From an uncultured Lachnospiraceae bacterium (GTDB lineage: Bacteria > Bacillota > Clostridia > Lachnospirales > Lachnospiraceae), in the NCBI GenBank assembly GCA_910585895.1, contig CAJUHY010000034.1, positions 1 to 29,069 on the forward strand: a DNA stretch of 29,069 bases, given 5' to 3'. The position numbers and the translations under genes were made by a program. Every line of letters starts with the position of its first letter. The stretch's first letter is position 1. The notes below the pieces were generated by a model. The model made no database searches, was not told the origin of the DNA, and saw nothing but the letters and a program-made list of their open reading frames with translations. Positions 1-8,241 of this stretch are shown here, piece after piece.

Positions 1-149
1 TACGGGGAGATTTTATTTTGTCAAAGTTCAATTTTCATTCTCTATAGGAATGCTTAAGTTATAGCATACCACCAACTGTATGCGAGGTCAATGACTTACT
101 ATATCGCTGCAGTACTTTAAATCTACAAAATGTCTTGTGGCAAAATCAA
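1..149. other. intergenic, downstream of the export operon; no gene seen
   Basis: No convincing coding region. A weak hairpin lies at 64-83 (arms GCATAC and GTATGC, 8-nt loop), downstream of the minus-strand permease. It lacks a clear T-run on that strand, so it is at best a weak terminator candidate. Confidence 0.3.
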
Positions 150-1358
150 TTATCCAGCATACCGCAGCGCATCAATCGGCTTTTTGTTCGCCGCTTTGTT
201 CGCCGGATACAACCCGAACACAACGCCAATCAGCCCGGAAAACATAACTGACAGCAGCACAACATTGCTGTTCATGGACACACTTAAGGCGGAACCCATA
301 ATACTTCCTATTAACTGCAGCGCTATCCAGGATGACACAATGCCTATCAGACAGCCGGAAAGGCTCACAATCACTGCTTCCATAAGAAATTGCAGCATAA
401 TACTGCCCTTACCTGCTCCAATTGCCTTGCGGATTCCAATCTCTTTCGTGCGCTCCGTCACAGATACGAGCATAATATTCATAATTCCAATACCGCCGAC
501 AAAGAGAGAAATCGCTGCAATACCGCCCAGCATCATGGACATAGTTTTATCTGCCTGTTCCATTGCCTCCATGACCTCCGACTGGTTTTGAATGGAAAAT
601 GCGTCCTCATCATCTGCAAAACGCCCCAGAAGAATCTCTTCCAATTTCGCTTCTGCTGCATCCATAGACTGCTCATCTGCGGAAGACACATAAAACTGTG
701 TGATTTCCAGAACATTATCCATCATCTGAGCCAAGGAAGGATAAGGAATATATCCCTCAAGCACGACTGACTCTGAACTGTCATCGCTGCTTTTAATTGC
801 CATTGCAGAAGATGGGGAGACAGATTCCTCAGACAATACGCCAACCACCAAAAATGATTTGCCATCCAGCGACAAACGCTCACCAGCTACGTCTGCCCTT
901 CCAAAAAATTCTACGGCTGTATCGTAAGAAAGCATAATCACATAAGAACGGTTTTCCAAATCTGTCTGTTTTAAAATCCTACCTGCATACAACTCCATAT
1001 CCATAATTGAAAAATACCCGCTGCTGGTTCCATATACATTAATTGTGCCGCTGGTATACCCAGTCTTGGCAGTGACGCTTCCTCTGCCCACAGGCACTGC
1101 CTGTGCAAATTCTTCGACAGTAAATATTTCCATGAATTCTTGGAGTTTTAATGGATTTTCTTTATTGTCCGAAATTCGCGCGCTGAGATAATTGCTTCCC
1201 ATCTGAGAAATCTGGCTGGCAACGGAATTTCCGGCACCATCTGCAAGCGATACCAGAATAATCAGAGCTGCCACTCCGATAATAATCCCCAACATTGTGA
1301 GGAATGTCCGCATTTTATTGGCACAAACTGCATTCCATGCCATTTTTCCTGTCTGCAT
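150..1358 (-). CDS. MacB/FtsX-family ABC transporter permease
   Basis: Membrane permease of a MacAB-type exporter, 402 aa. The N-terminus shows the family pattern: a short cytoplasmic stretch (KMRTFLTMLGIIIGVAALIIL) that becomes the first membrane helix at about residues 15-38. An extracytoplasmic MacB-type domain follows to about residue 270. Three C-terminal helices of an FtsX domain (about 275-300, 325-350, 365-388) include the conserved 'RTKEIGIRKAIGA' cytoplasmic loop. The start overlaps the ATPase gene by 44 bp, and a GGAGG lies 9 nt upstream of the ATG, which suggests translational coupling. The substrate cannot be read from sequence; relatives export peptides, antibiotics or lipoproteins. 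The family assignment is firm. Confidence 0.93.
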   Translation of the reverse strand: MQTGKMAWNAVCANKMRTFLTMLGIIIGVAALIILVSLADGAGNSVASQISQMGSNYLSARISDNKENPLKLQEFMEIFTVEEFAQAVPVGRGSVTAKTGYTSGTINVYGTSSGYFSIMDMELYAGRILKQTDLENRSYVIMLSYDTAVEFFGRADVAGERLSLDGKSFLVVGVLSEESVSPSSAMAIKSSDDSSESVVLEGYIPYPSLAQMMDNVLEITQFYVSSADEQSMDAAEAKLEEILLGRFADDEDAFSIQNQSEVMEAMEQADKTMSMMLGGIAAISLFVGGIGIMNIMLVSVTERTKEIGIRKAIGAGKGSIMLQFLMEAVIVSLSGCLIGIVSSWIALQLIGSIMGSALSVSMNSNVVLLSVMFSGLIGVVFGLYPANKAANKKPIDALRYAG

Positions 1359-2028
1359 CCCTTTCTTCCTCCTTTACCTTACCATCCCGAATATGGATTT
1401 TCCGTTCCGCCTCACCAGCAATCTGATTGTCATGGGTAATCAACACAATTGTGTTCCCCGACTCATGAAGAGTATGGAATAAACTCATAATTTCCCGTCC
1501 CGTTTTTGTATCGAGATTTCCAGTCGGCTCATCAGCAAGAAACAATGAAGGCATAGTTACCAGCGCCCGGGCAATCGCCACCCTCTGCTGCTGACCTCCT
1601 GATAACTGCGTGGGCAGATGCTTTCTGCGGTTGGAAAGTTCCACCTGCTCCAATGCCTCACTGACCCTGCGTTTACGCTCCTTGGAGGAAAGTTTTTGGT
1701 ATATCAGCGGCAGTTCCACATTTTCTTCTGCTGTCAGCCGCGGCAGCAGATTAAAATTCTGAAAAATAAAGCCTATCTTGCGGTTGCGAATTCTGGCCAG
1801 CTCCCTTTCCGAATAATGCTCCACCAAAATTCCGTCTAAAATATAATCTCCTTCATCTGCATTATCCAAACAGCCGATAATATTCATCATCGTAGACTTT
1901 CCACTGCCCGAAGGTCCTACGATGCTGACAAATTCTCCGCGCCGGATTTCCATGCTGGCATGGTCTAAAGCAAATACTTTATCATTTCCCATCTCATATA
2001 TCTTGGAAATTTCACATAACTGAATCAT
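1315..2028 (-). CDS. ABC transporter ATP-binding protein (MacB/LolD type)
   Basis: Cytoplasmic ATPase, 237 aa, that powers the adjacent permease. Visible motifs are Walker A GPSGSGKST (about residues 39-47), Q-loop in FIFQNFNLLPRL, signature LSGGQQQRVAIARAL, Walker B LFLADEPTGNLD and the H-loop in LITHD. The 'EPTGNLD' form is typical of the MacB/LolD/FtsE branch. The last ~20 residues run past the usual domain end into the permease overlap. The ATG has an excellent AGGAGG site. The gene starts 14 bp after the adaptor gene, so all four genes probably share one transcript. Confidence 0.96.
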   Translation of the reverse strand: MIQLCEISKIYEMGNDKVFALDHASMEIRRGEFVSIVGPSGSGKSTMMNIIGCLDNADEGDYILDGILVEHYSERELARIRNRKIGFIFQNFNLLPRLTAEENVELPLIYQKLSSKERKRRVSEALEQVELSNRRKHLPTQLSGGQQQRVAIARALVTMPSLFLADEPTGNLDTKTGREIMSLFHTLHESGNTIVLITHDNQIAGEAERKIHIRDGKVKEEERDADRKNGMECSLCQ

Positions 2029-2042
2029 TTCAAACCTCCTCG

Positions 2043-4340
2043 TTACTGTCTGCCTGGCATTTCTCCTCCCGGCATTCCTCCCCCCGGCATTTCTCCTCCT
2101 GGCATTTCTCCTCTGTTCCCTTTCAATCCGCCCTCCATGCCGCCGAATCCTTGGGAATTATTCTGTCCGGAAACATTTCCAAGTCTCTGGTAATAAACCT
2201 TATCTCCCTCTGACAAGCCTTCCGTAATCTCTACCGTGCTTCCATCTGACAGACCAGTGGTTACCTCCTGCTCGCCAGTAAGATTCCCTTCGCTGTCCGT
2301 CTGTGTATAAACAAATACTTTCGTGCCTCGCTCCTGAAGTGCATTCACAGGAATAGTCACTACATTCTCCCGCTTTTCAATCGTTATCGCAGCAGAGGCA
2401 TTCATACCTTCTTTCATGCGCTCATCCCCTGGAATTTCCACCTCTACTGTATACTTGGCTACACCGCCGTTGGAACTGCTGGCTGAACTTCCCACCTTTG
2501 TCACTGTTCCAGTGAATGTCTCATCGTCCATGGCATCCAGGCTAATTTCTGCCTGCTGACCCTCAGACACTGAATTGATATCCAACTCATCTACATTTAC
2601 CGCCAAAATCATGGTATCTGAAGAGGACATGGTAAACGCTATTACTTCATCGCTGAAATCTGTGCTTTCTGTACTGCTGCTTTGGCTGATTTCCTGACTG
2701 CTGCTCTGGGAAGAAGCGCTGGTCGCCGTCAGGCTCACACTCTGATTTCGCTCTTCAGAAATATCTCCCTCTGCAGCTTTGTTCTGATTTACACCTCCAG
2801 AAATATTTCCCTCTGCAGCTTTGTTCTGATTTACATCTGCCGTTCCTCCTGAACCGGCGTTTATATCTCCGTCTTCTGCCCCTGCGGAACCGCCCTTGGT
2901 ATTCCCATCTGCAGCTGCTTCTAAGCTTTCATCATCTTCTGTCTTTCCTTTTGAGCTTTCATTTTCAGTTCCCGTCTGGTTCTTATTTTCATTCGTTTTC
3001 TCTCCGTTATCCTCATTTTCTTTGGAGGAATCTGTTTTCTCTGCTGCCGTAAAAGGGTAGGTGAGACAAAAGCTCAGTTCTTTCCCATCCTCTGCCACTG
3101 TCACGCCAGACAATACCCCAGCCTTGACCTGGGAGATACTTTTATCATTAAACAGATACCCCTCCCCGGCTGTCAACGTTACACAAGCCTGATATGATGT
3201 CTCCGCTGCAAATTTCTCACAATTCGGCTGCCACAAAATCTGTCCCTGATAGCTGCCATCCTCTGCACACAGCATGGTCTGAGGCACATTCCCTGTCTTG
3301 GGCGTCTCCATAACAAGAAGTCCCTGGTTGGATTTACCTGATTCCACAACTTCCAAGGCAAGACTTTTCTCCCCTTCTGTCTCGTCCTGTTCGTTACCTG
3401 TTGACACAGCTATTGCTCCTGAAGTCTGTGCATTTCCCACTACTGTAACGGCATTCTTTAAAATTTCTGCATTTCCTGCTACTGAGGCCGCAGCCTGAGA
3501 TTCCTGCCCGCTCTCTGTCTCCTTAGCACTGCCATCCGCAGAGATATTCACCGTCTTTATCATCCCATCTGCCTCTGCCATGATAATGCCGCTTTTAGAT
3601 AATGCTGTAAGACTCTGCAGGCTTTGCACCAACTCCTGCCTTTCGACCAGCAACTCCTGATACGTCAGACTCTGCCCGGCATTTGTAATTTTAAAGAGCG
3701 CAGTCCCTTCATACACATTATCTCCCTCAGACACATAGATTTCTTCTACCGTTCCCACCGTTGCCGTGACGGCAAGCTCATCTTCTGTTCCCTCCGCAGC
3801 AGCGCCGCCATCAATGGACAACAGCAGCAACGCGCCATTCTCTACCATACAGTCCGCAATTTCCTGTCCCTGCTGTACATATATTTTCTTTACAGCCCCC
3901 TCTGTCTTAGATGTTACAGACTGGCTGTCTGCCTCATCTTTGCTGTCTTCTATTTCCTCGTCCAGTTCATCCAGCTCTTCTTGAATATCCTCCATCGCTC
4001 TGCGCACCGAGACCTGATTAACCACAGCAAGCACATCCCCTCTGGAAACGTAATCATTCTCCTCTACCTTTATTTCATCCACAACGACACCGGAAGGAAT
4101 AGTAATAGAAGAACCCTCTTCATATTGCAAATTTCCAGTTCCCACGATTGTATCAGAGACAGTGCTCATTTCAGCCTGTATTTCCTGTATTGGCACTTCC
4201 CGGGCAACTGTGTGTCTTCCCTGCAACCCTTCCAGAAGATAAATTCCCCAAACTGTCATTCCAGTCCCTGCAATCATAACGGTCAGCAAAAGAATTTTTT
4301 TCTTTCTCGATAAACTGTTCCACTTTCCTGCTTTCTTCAT
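2043..4340 (-). CDS. HlyD/MacA-family efflux adaptor with low-complexity insert
   Basis: Membrane-anchored adaptor of the tripartite exporter, about 765 aa from the ATG at 4340. A GTG at 4361 is also in frame, but the AGAGGAGAG ribosome site lies between the two and favours the ATG. Order: one N-terminal membrane helix (about residues 12-35); lipoyl-like half domain; short acidic coiled coil (residues near 'EELDELDEEIED'); second lipoyl-like half; a Ser/Asn/Glu/Gly-rich insert of roughly 130 residues; beta-barrel (from 'MILAVNVDELD'); membrane-proximal domain ('VVTIPVNALQERG'); and a Gly/Met/Pro tail of MPGGE-like repeats. MacA-type adaptors are usually about 350-450 aa, so the insert and tail account for much of the excess. 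The ABC genes follow directly downstream. Confidence 0.9.
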   Translation of the reverse strand: MKKAGKWNSLSRKKKILLLTVMIAGTGMTVWGIYLLEGLQGRHTVAREVPIQEIQAEMSTVSDTIVGTGNLQYEEGSSITIPSGVVVDEIKVEENDYVSRGDVLAVVNQVSVRRAMEDIQEELDELDEEIEDSKDEADSQSVTSKTEGAVKKIYVQQGQEIADCMVENGALLLLSIDGGAAAEGTEDELAVTATVGTVEEIYVSEGDNVYEGTALFKITNAGQSLTYQELLVERQELVQSLQSLTALSKSGIIMAEADGMIKTVNISADGSAKETESGQESQAAASVAGNAEILKNAVTVVGNAQTSGAIAVSTGNEQDETEGEKSLALEVVESGKSNQGLLVMETPKTGNVPQTMLCAEDGSYQGQILWQPNCEKFAAETSYQACVTLTAGEGYLFNDKSISQVKAGVLSGVTVAEDGKELSFCLTYPFTAAEKTDSSKENEDNGEKTNENKNQTGTENESSKGKTEDDESLEAAADGNTKGGSAGAEDGDINAGSGGTADVNQNKAAEGNISGGVNQNKAAEGDISEERNQSVSLTATSASSQSSSQEISQSSSTESTDFSDEVIAFTMSSSDTMILAVNVDELDINSVSEGQQAEISLDAMDDETFTGTVTKVGSSASSSNGGVAKYTVEVEIPGDERMKEGMNASAAITIEKRENVVTIPVNALQERGTKVFVYTQTDSEGNLTGEQEVTTGLSDGSTVEITEGLSEGDKVYYQRLGNVSGQNNSQGFGGMEGGLKGNRGEMPGGEMPGGGMPGGEMPGRQ
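2756..2839 (-). repeat. 42-bp tandem direct repeat inside the adaptor gene
   Basis: Two adjacent, nearly identical 42-bp copies (2756-2797 and 2798-2839) encode the repeated peptide VNQNKAAEG(N/D)IS within the disordered insert. The frame is preserved. This looks like a recent in-frame duplication by slippage or unequal recombination. Confidence 0.85.
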
Positions 4341-4361
4341 ATCTTTATTCTCTCCTCTCAC

Positions 4362-4997
4362 TTAGACCGTTCCTGTCCCGCTGTTCTGTTCGCCAGCTGG
4401 TGGATTCACCTCTAATCCACTGCCCTCCTGAACAGATAGCACTGTAATTTGGGCTGCCTTTTTATCATCTGTAAATGTGACCATGACGATATCACCCTCT
4501 GAAATATCTGAAACCGTAATATCTTCACTGCTATTTTCCTGACTCTCCCCTGGTTCTTGCGGCGCCTCGCCATCTGGCTTCTGCGGCAGCTCTCCGTTAT
4601 CTTTGCCTTGTTCGCCATCTGGCTTCTGCGGCGCAGTTCCATTTCCAGGTAAACCTTTCATAGCCTGACGTTTCAGCACCGTTTCCTCAGTAAGCTTAAT
4701 CACCTGCTCTTCTCCTGTCAGTTCCAACATAGAAGGTTTTTCTTCGACCTTACTTTCCGCTGCCTTCTGTGAAGACTCCTCTTTCGGTCGCTCCATCTCC
4801 TTTCTTGTTCCAACCTTTATGGTAATCAAATCTTCCGCTGCCTTGCTGACTTCTCCGTACACCGTGTCTTTCTCTTCCCATTCATGGGACATTTTCTTTT
4901 CCGATTCTCTACCTGACTTCCCACAGCCAATGAGAAGCGCAGTTCCCAGAGCCGCACCTAACAAAACCACAGCAAATTTCTTGTTCATAAGTTTCAT
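4362..4997 (-). CDS. putative lipoprotein, DUF5666-like
   Basis: 211-aa predicted lipoprotein and first gene of the export operon. The signal peptide ends in a lipobox (LLIGC, Cys at about residue 25). The mature part has two weakly similar beta-rich segments ('TVYGEVSKAAEDLITIKVG' and 'ISEGDIVMVTFTDDKKAAQITVL') with the G-x-V...I..GD.V pattern of DUF5666-like OB-fold domains. They are separated by a Gln/Pro/Glu/Gly-rich linker containing repeats of QKPDGE. Its stop codon is followed within 2 nt by the adaptor's extended frame. An AAAGGA site precedes the ATG. Small lipoproteins of this type commonly accompany MacAB-like operons in Clostridia, perhaps as accessory sensors or scaffolds. The function is unknown and the DUF match is by eye. 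Confidence 0.75.
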   Translation of the reverse strand: MKLMNKKFAVVLLGAALGTALLIGCGKSGRESEKKMSHEWEEKDTVYGEVSKAAEDLITIKVGTRKEMERPKEESSQKAAESKVEEKPSMLELTGEEQVIKLTEETVLKRQAMKGLPGNGTAPQKPDGEQGKDNGELPQKPDGEAPQEPGESQENSSEDITVSDISEGDIVMVTFTDDKKAAQITVLSVQEGSGLEVNPPAGEQNSGTGTV

Positions 4998-5037
4998 CCG
5001 TCCTTTCTTGTTACCGCGTACTATGTAATTCCCGCTT

Positions 5038-5072
5038 AGTATAATCTGGAAACTTTAAACGAAACTTAAAAC
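5038..5072 (-). promoter_or_regulatory. export-operon promoter with tandem 12-bp direct repeats
   Basis: On the minus strand a -10-like TATACT occupies 5038-5043. Immediately upstream, covering the spacer and the -35 position, are two abutting 12-bp direct repeats: plus-strand GAAACTTTAAAC (5049-5060) and GAAACTTAAAAC (5061-5072). They differ at one base. The -35 position (AGTTTC on the coding strand) is poor. A weak -35 replaced by head-to-tail repeats of about one helical turn is typical of promoters activated by OmpR/PhoB-family regulators. The cognate regulator is not evident next to this operon. Confidence 0.5.
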
Positions 5073-5186
5073 TGCCTCTAAATTCTGTGAAATTTCTGTG
5101 ACCTGAAATCAAGTTTAAAATCTGCCAAATTCTCCTCAACCCTGAACTTCAAATATGGCAGACCCGAGAAGATCTGTTGGCAGCTA

Positions 5187-5504
5187 TTACCAGACTCTTG
5201 CACTTTTTTCTCCTATTCCTCCGATAAATGCTTCTGCAACTCCGTGTTTATCTTTGTGTTTTTCAATTATTCCAAATGCCGCAGTACATATTTGTTCCTG
5301 TACGGAACATAATACTTCGCAAAATAACGCCTCTTTCGATTCAAAGAAAAGACAAAACGCTCCCTTTGAAATTCCTACCTGCCTACCAAGCTCACCCACA
5401 CTCGTCTTCTTATAACCATACTGTGTCCAACTTTTCTTACAGGCTTCCTGAAGATTACATTTAATATTTTCTTTTCCCTGTCTGTAAAACCTCTTGCCAT
5501 ACAT
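5187..5504 (-). pseudogene. truncated TetR/AcrR-family regulator
   Basis: 105 aa with a recognisable TetR DNA-binding domain: helix 1 'NLQEACKKSWTQYGYKKTSV', then the helix-turn-helix 'VGELGRQVGISKGAF' and the family signature 'FFESKEAL'. TetR proteins are normally about 180-220 aa. Here the frame hits TAA and then TAG just after the start of the ligand-binding domain, and the DNA beyond shows no continuation in any frame that I recognise. The start is sound (AAAGGAGAGAA before ATG at 5504). It is most likely a remnant whose 3' half was deleted. A short DNA-binding fragment could still be made but would lack the usual dimerisation and ligand core. Confidence 0.7.
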
Positions 5505-5559
5505 TTCTCTCCTTTTATGACTTAAAATATTGTTTCAGTCATATGTATTTCACTGTCTT

Positions 5560-6541
5560 TTTCTAAAAAATCAATACAAAATTTTACACACAGAAAAACA
5601 GAGCTGATAAACGGAGAAATGCCTCTCACATCCATCAGCTCTATATGGTTCTTTTTTAAAGATACTGGAAACATCCTTCTCATCTGTTCTTCCCAGATAT
5701 ATACAAAAATAAATATTTCCCTCCGCTTTTTCTGCAAACCCGGTATGCCATGCATCCACAACAATGCCTTCTAATTTACCCATCCCGGTCTTGCCATATA
5801 TAGGTATATCAAAATCCTCCTGTTCCTCCAGCAGCATAACATTCTTCAGGTTATTTCTTGTTTCTTCTGTATAAGCAGATTCATCTCCAAAAACCACGCT
5901 CCATCACTTCCGTCTGTTCTTTGGGCGAAATTTTCAGGGATGATTCCGCCCAAAAACCAGTTAAAGCACGGTTATTATTATTGGTATTCAGCCGCCCTTC
6001 CCAGTCTGAAATATCACAATTGCCATATTGTAATTTCTCTAATTCTTCCTGTATCACACTCTGCCCTATCTCATCTGTAATTTGCCTGAAATACCAGACA
6101 CAGGACACGCGGAAAGCCTCTTCAAATCCAATGTCCTTATTCCAGTTTTCATTCCAAAACTCTTCTCGACTCCATATGCGGACAGCATATTCTGGCTCAA
6201 TGATTCCTTTCTCAAGGGCAATCAGGGACGAAATAATTTTAAACGTGGAACACAGCGACCTGCGGGGCATGGCTAGCTTGCTTTCTCTCACCTCTCACTT
6301 TTCCAATACTATCATTTATTACACTTGATGCTTGGTTTGTTTTCTCATATTTCTCATTTGAAGTGTGCTCTGTTTTTTCATTTCCCGTTGCAGAATCTTT
6401 CTCCGATAGATTGCGTTCACCGGAGCAGCCTGCCAGAAAAAACGCACAAATCGCTTTCCCCAAAACCACTTTCCAAGCCAAAGACAATAACGCAGACCGA
6501 AAATCCCCTTGACCTCTAGAGAAATAAACTTGTTTTTTCAT
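5560..6541 (-). pseudogene. class D beta-lactamase, frameshifted
   Basis: Reading three frames in succession recovers a class D (OXA-type, Clostridioides CDD-like) beta-lactamase. An intact AGGAGG site and ATG at 6541 begin a lipoprotein signal (FFLAGC). The serine motif STFK is at 6238-6249, preceded by RRSLC; the S-x-V motif appears as SCV at 6097-6105; YGN is at 6019-6027 within 'LQYGNCDISDWEG'; and KTG is at 5784-5792. Two lesions are clear. Near 6290-6330 the frame shifts and roughly 30 codons expected before STFK seem missing. At 5894-5895 one extra G (C on plus) breaks 'MER-VFGDE'; removing it restores the frame perfectly. The C-terminal end past about 5640 is not recognisable. In the family the active-site serine acylates beta-lactams outside the membrane. 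This copy should be inactive. Confidence 0.85.
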
Positions 6542-6570
6542 ACATTCCTCCTGTGTATCTCAATTTCCTC

Positions 6571-7458
6571 TTAAACCCTTCTCACATAATCAGAATAAAT
6601 ATAGCCCTCTTTCCCTTCCACACTGATATGAGTCCATGTCCCTACCGTTCCCAACACATCAAAAAGATTTCCCTTATTCAGTAAACGGATGACGTTATCC
6701 CCAAAATCCGGCGTCCGCCGCACACGTACACCATCCCCCGTACATTCCGCAACATATTTTTCGCCATTAACGGAGATATATTTCGCTGCACTGTAACCTG
6801 TGACGCCTCCATACCTAACCTTATGCCACTCCTTGCCCTGTTCTAAAATTTCTGCCTCTGCCCCTTTGGGAATAGATGAAATTTTATTGCCATTCGGCGT
6901 TTCCCTAATCACTAGCGGGTCGCGTTCTGTAATCACTATCCCATGCAATGTTCCTGGCTGGATGGGCGGGTCATTTTTCTGTATCTGTGCCTTAAAATCA
7001 TCCCATAAAGATGAATCATCCATCATATTTCTGGGACAATATTTGCCAGTTGCATCATAATGACGGATAACCCTGTCTGCTGGAATTCCGGCAGACTGTA
7101 TGAGAAATTTTGTTAATTCAATAGCGTTCTCCCTTGCTTTTTTATAATCCCCATCGGAATTTACACAAATTTCAACGTTAATTGTATTCCGGTTGGTCGC
7201 ATCTGGTATCGGATGATTGTCATATTTCTTACCTACAGAATACGTGCCATCTTCATGTTCCGCCGCCTGATATACGCCGTCTGAACCAACATAATAATGG
7301 GCAGATATGCTTAAATGTCCTGCCGCCTGTGCTTGCGCGTGTTTTCTTGCCCCTGCTCCTTTTGCAAAATTATCAGTTTCATGGATTACAATATATTTCG
7401 GTTTGTTCTGACCTGAATAGGTGTTTTCCTTTGAAATAAATTCTTTGTTAATGTCCAT
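6571..7458 (-). CDS. N-acetylmuramoyl-L-alanine amidase with SH3 repeats (endolysin-like)
   Basis: About 295 aa from the ATG at 7458; a GTG at 7503 in the same frame has no ribosome site, while GTGGGGA precedes the ATG. Residues about 20-160 form an Amidase_2 (T7-lysozyme-like) domain that cleaves the lactyl-amide bond of peptidoglycan. Likely zinc ligands are His in 'VIHETDN', His in 'IRHYDATG' and Cys in 'KYCPRN'. Two bacterial SH3 domains follow (about residues 180-235 and 237-295, ending 'GYIYSDYVRRV') and should bind the wall. There is no signal peptide. That fits a phage endolysin released through a holin, or a protein leaving by another route. It lies 29 bp before the beta-lactamase remnant. 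Confidence 0.88.
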   Translation of the reverse strand: MDINKEFISKENTYSGQNKPKYIVIHETDNFAKGAGARKHAQAQAAGHLSISAHYYVGSDGVYQAAEHEDGTYSVGKKYDNHPIPDATNRNTINVEICVNSDGDYKKARENAIELTKFLIQSAGIPADRVIRHYDATGKYCPRNMMDDSSLWDDFKAQIQKNDPPIQPGTLHGIVITERDPLVIRETPNGNKISSIPKGAEAEILEQGKEWHKVRYGGVTGYSAAKYISVNGEKYVAECTGDGVRVRRTPDFGDNVIRLLNKGNLFDVLGTVGTWTHISVEGKEGYIYSDYVRRV

Positions 7459-7602
7459 TGGCTGTCCCCACTTTCTTCTCTGCTCACAGTTTCCTTTACC
7501 CACTGTTTTATGTGGGTGACAGCAATATTATGCCACACAATTTCAAGAAAACAAAAAATTATTACTTTGACAGTAAAGCAGAGAATGTGGGCAACACTTA
7601 CT

Positions 7603-8019
7603 TCAATCACTAAGAACCCTCTTCATACAATACAAAGCCAATACTGCCCCCAGATACACCGCAGCGCCAAGCAGCATTAAAAACAGCCTGCCAAACACGA
7701 TACCTGCGGCTATCCCAATGGCAAACACCAATATCTGAATCCAGTTCTTCACATCATACAGACAGGCAGCAATCACTGACTCCAGCGCCAAAACAACGCA
7801 TACCTGTACTGCCGGCAGATGAAAAATAAAAATTCCCAACAGAATTACTGCCAGAAATCCCATTGCATACAATGCCAATATACCATAAAATCTATGCCTC
7901 TTCTGTCTTTCCCTCTGCTCATGTTTGGCAATTTTTCTATGGACACTGCCCCGCTTAAACTCAGCAATTTCTACGATTTCCAAATCCTCATTACTTACAG
8001 CAGATTTTTTATCCTCCAT
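7603..8019 (-). CDS. small integral membrane protein, function unknown
   Basis: 138 aa from the ATG at 8019, which has GGAGG 5 nt upstream; an in-frame ATG at 8031 would place that GGAGG inside the gene. An N-terminal ~45-residue charged cytoplasmic segment ends in a basic stretch (KHEQRERQKRHR). Three to four hydrophobic helices follow (about 45-65, 67-85, 90-112, 112-132). I do not recognise the family. Its position before an amidase suggests a holin-like role, but size and basic N-terminus are not diagnostic and it could be an unrelated conserved membrane protein. The gap to the amidase is about 140 bp and contains a weak hairpin (7499-7516), so co-transcription is uncertain. Confidence 0.7.
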   Translation of the reverse strand: MEDKKSAVSNEDLEIVEIAEFKRGSVHRKIAKHEQRERQKRHRFYGILALYAMGFLAVILLGIFIFHLPAVQVCVVLALESVIAACLYDVKNWIQILVFAIGIAAGIVFGRLFLMLLGAAVYLGAVLALYCMKRVLSD

Positions 8020-8144
8020 GTAAACCTCCATATGGTTCTTATTATCTGTTTTGTATAGGTAACGAACAATGTGCTTGCATTTTTATCGTTTCCTTTATGG
8101 CAAAAAGCACCTTCCCACACTCCGTGAAAAGGCACTCCCGAAAC

Positions 8145-8217
8145 AGCCAAAGAAGGGACTCGAACCCTCGACCTACGCATTACGAATGCGACGCGCTACC
8201 AACTGCGCCACTTTGGC
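8145..8217 (-). tRNA. tRNA-Thr (anticodon CGT)
   Basis: A 73-nt cloverleaf on the minus strand. The acceptor stem GCCAAAG/CTTTGGC is perfect, the D stem is GCGC/GCGC, the anticodon loop is TTCGTAA with anticodon CGT (Thr, ACG codons), and the T loop is TTCGAGT. Position 27-43 is a T-T mismatch and one T-stem pair is G-T, both tolerated. CCA is not encoded. It stands alone with its own promoter. Confidence 0.95.
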
Positions 8218-8241
8218 TTAACTATTAACAAATCCTTATAT

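Noticed and set aside
3624..4313. Plus-strand 229-aa open frame opposite the HlyD-type adaptor
   Set aside because: A shadow of the adaptor gene: Phe/Leu/His-rich composition, and no domain signature.
5522..5764. Minus-strand 80-aa frame at the end of the beta-lactamase remnant as a separate gene
   Set aside because: It overlaps the KTG-containing frame, has no ribosome site and no recognisable domain; better explained as part of the decayed gene's 3' region.
7995..8180. Minus-strand 61-aa frame beginning MRRSRVRVPSLAVSG
   Set aside because: The 'RSRVRVPSLA' start is the well-known translation of a tRNA gene's 3' half; it runs out of tRNA-Thr and has no ribosome site of its own.
8145..8217. 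tRNA-Thr as an attachment site with a second att copy
   Set aside because: I looked for a repeat of the tRNA 3' end elsewhere in the window and saw none, and there is no integrase gene.
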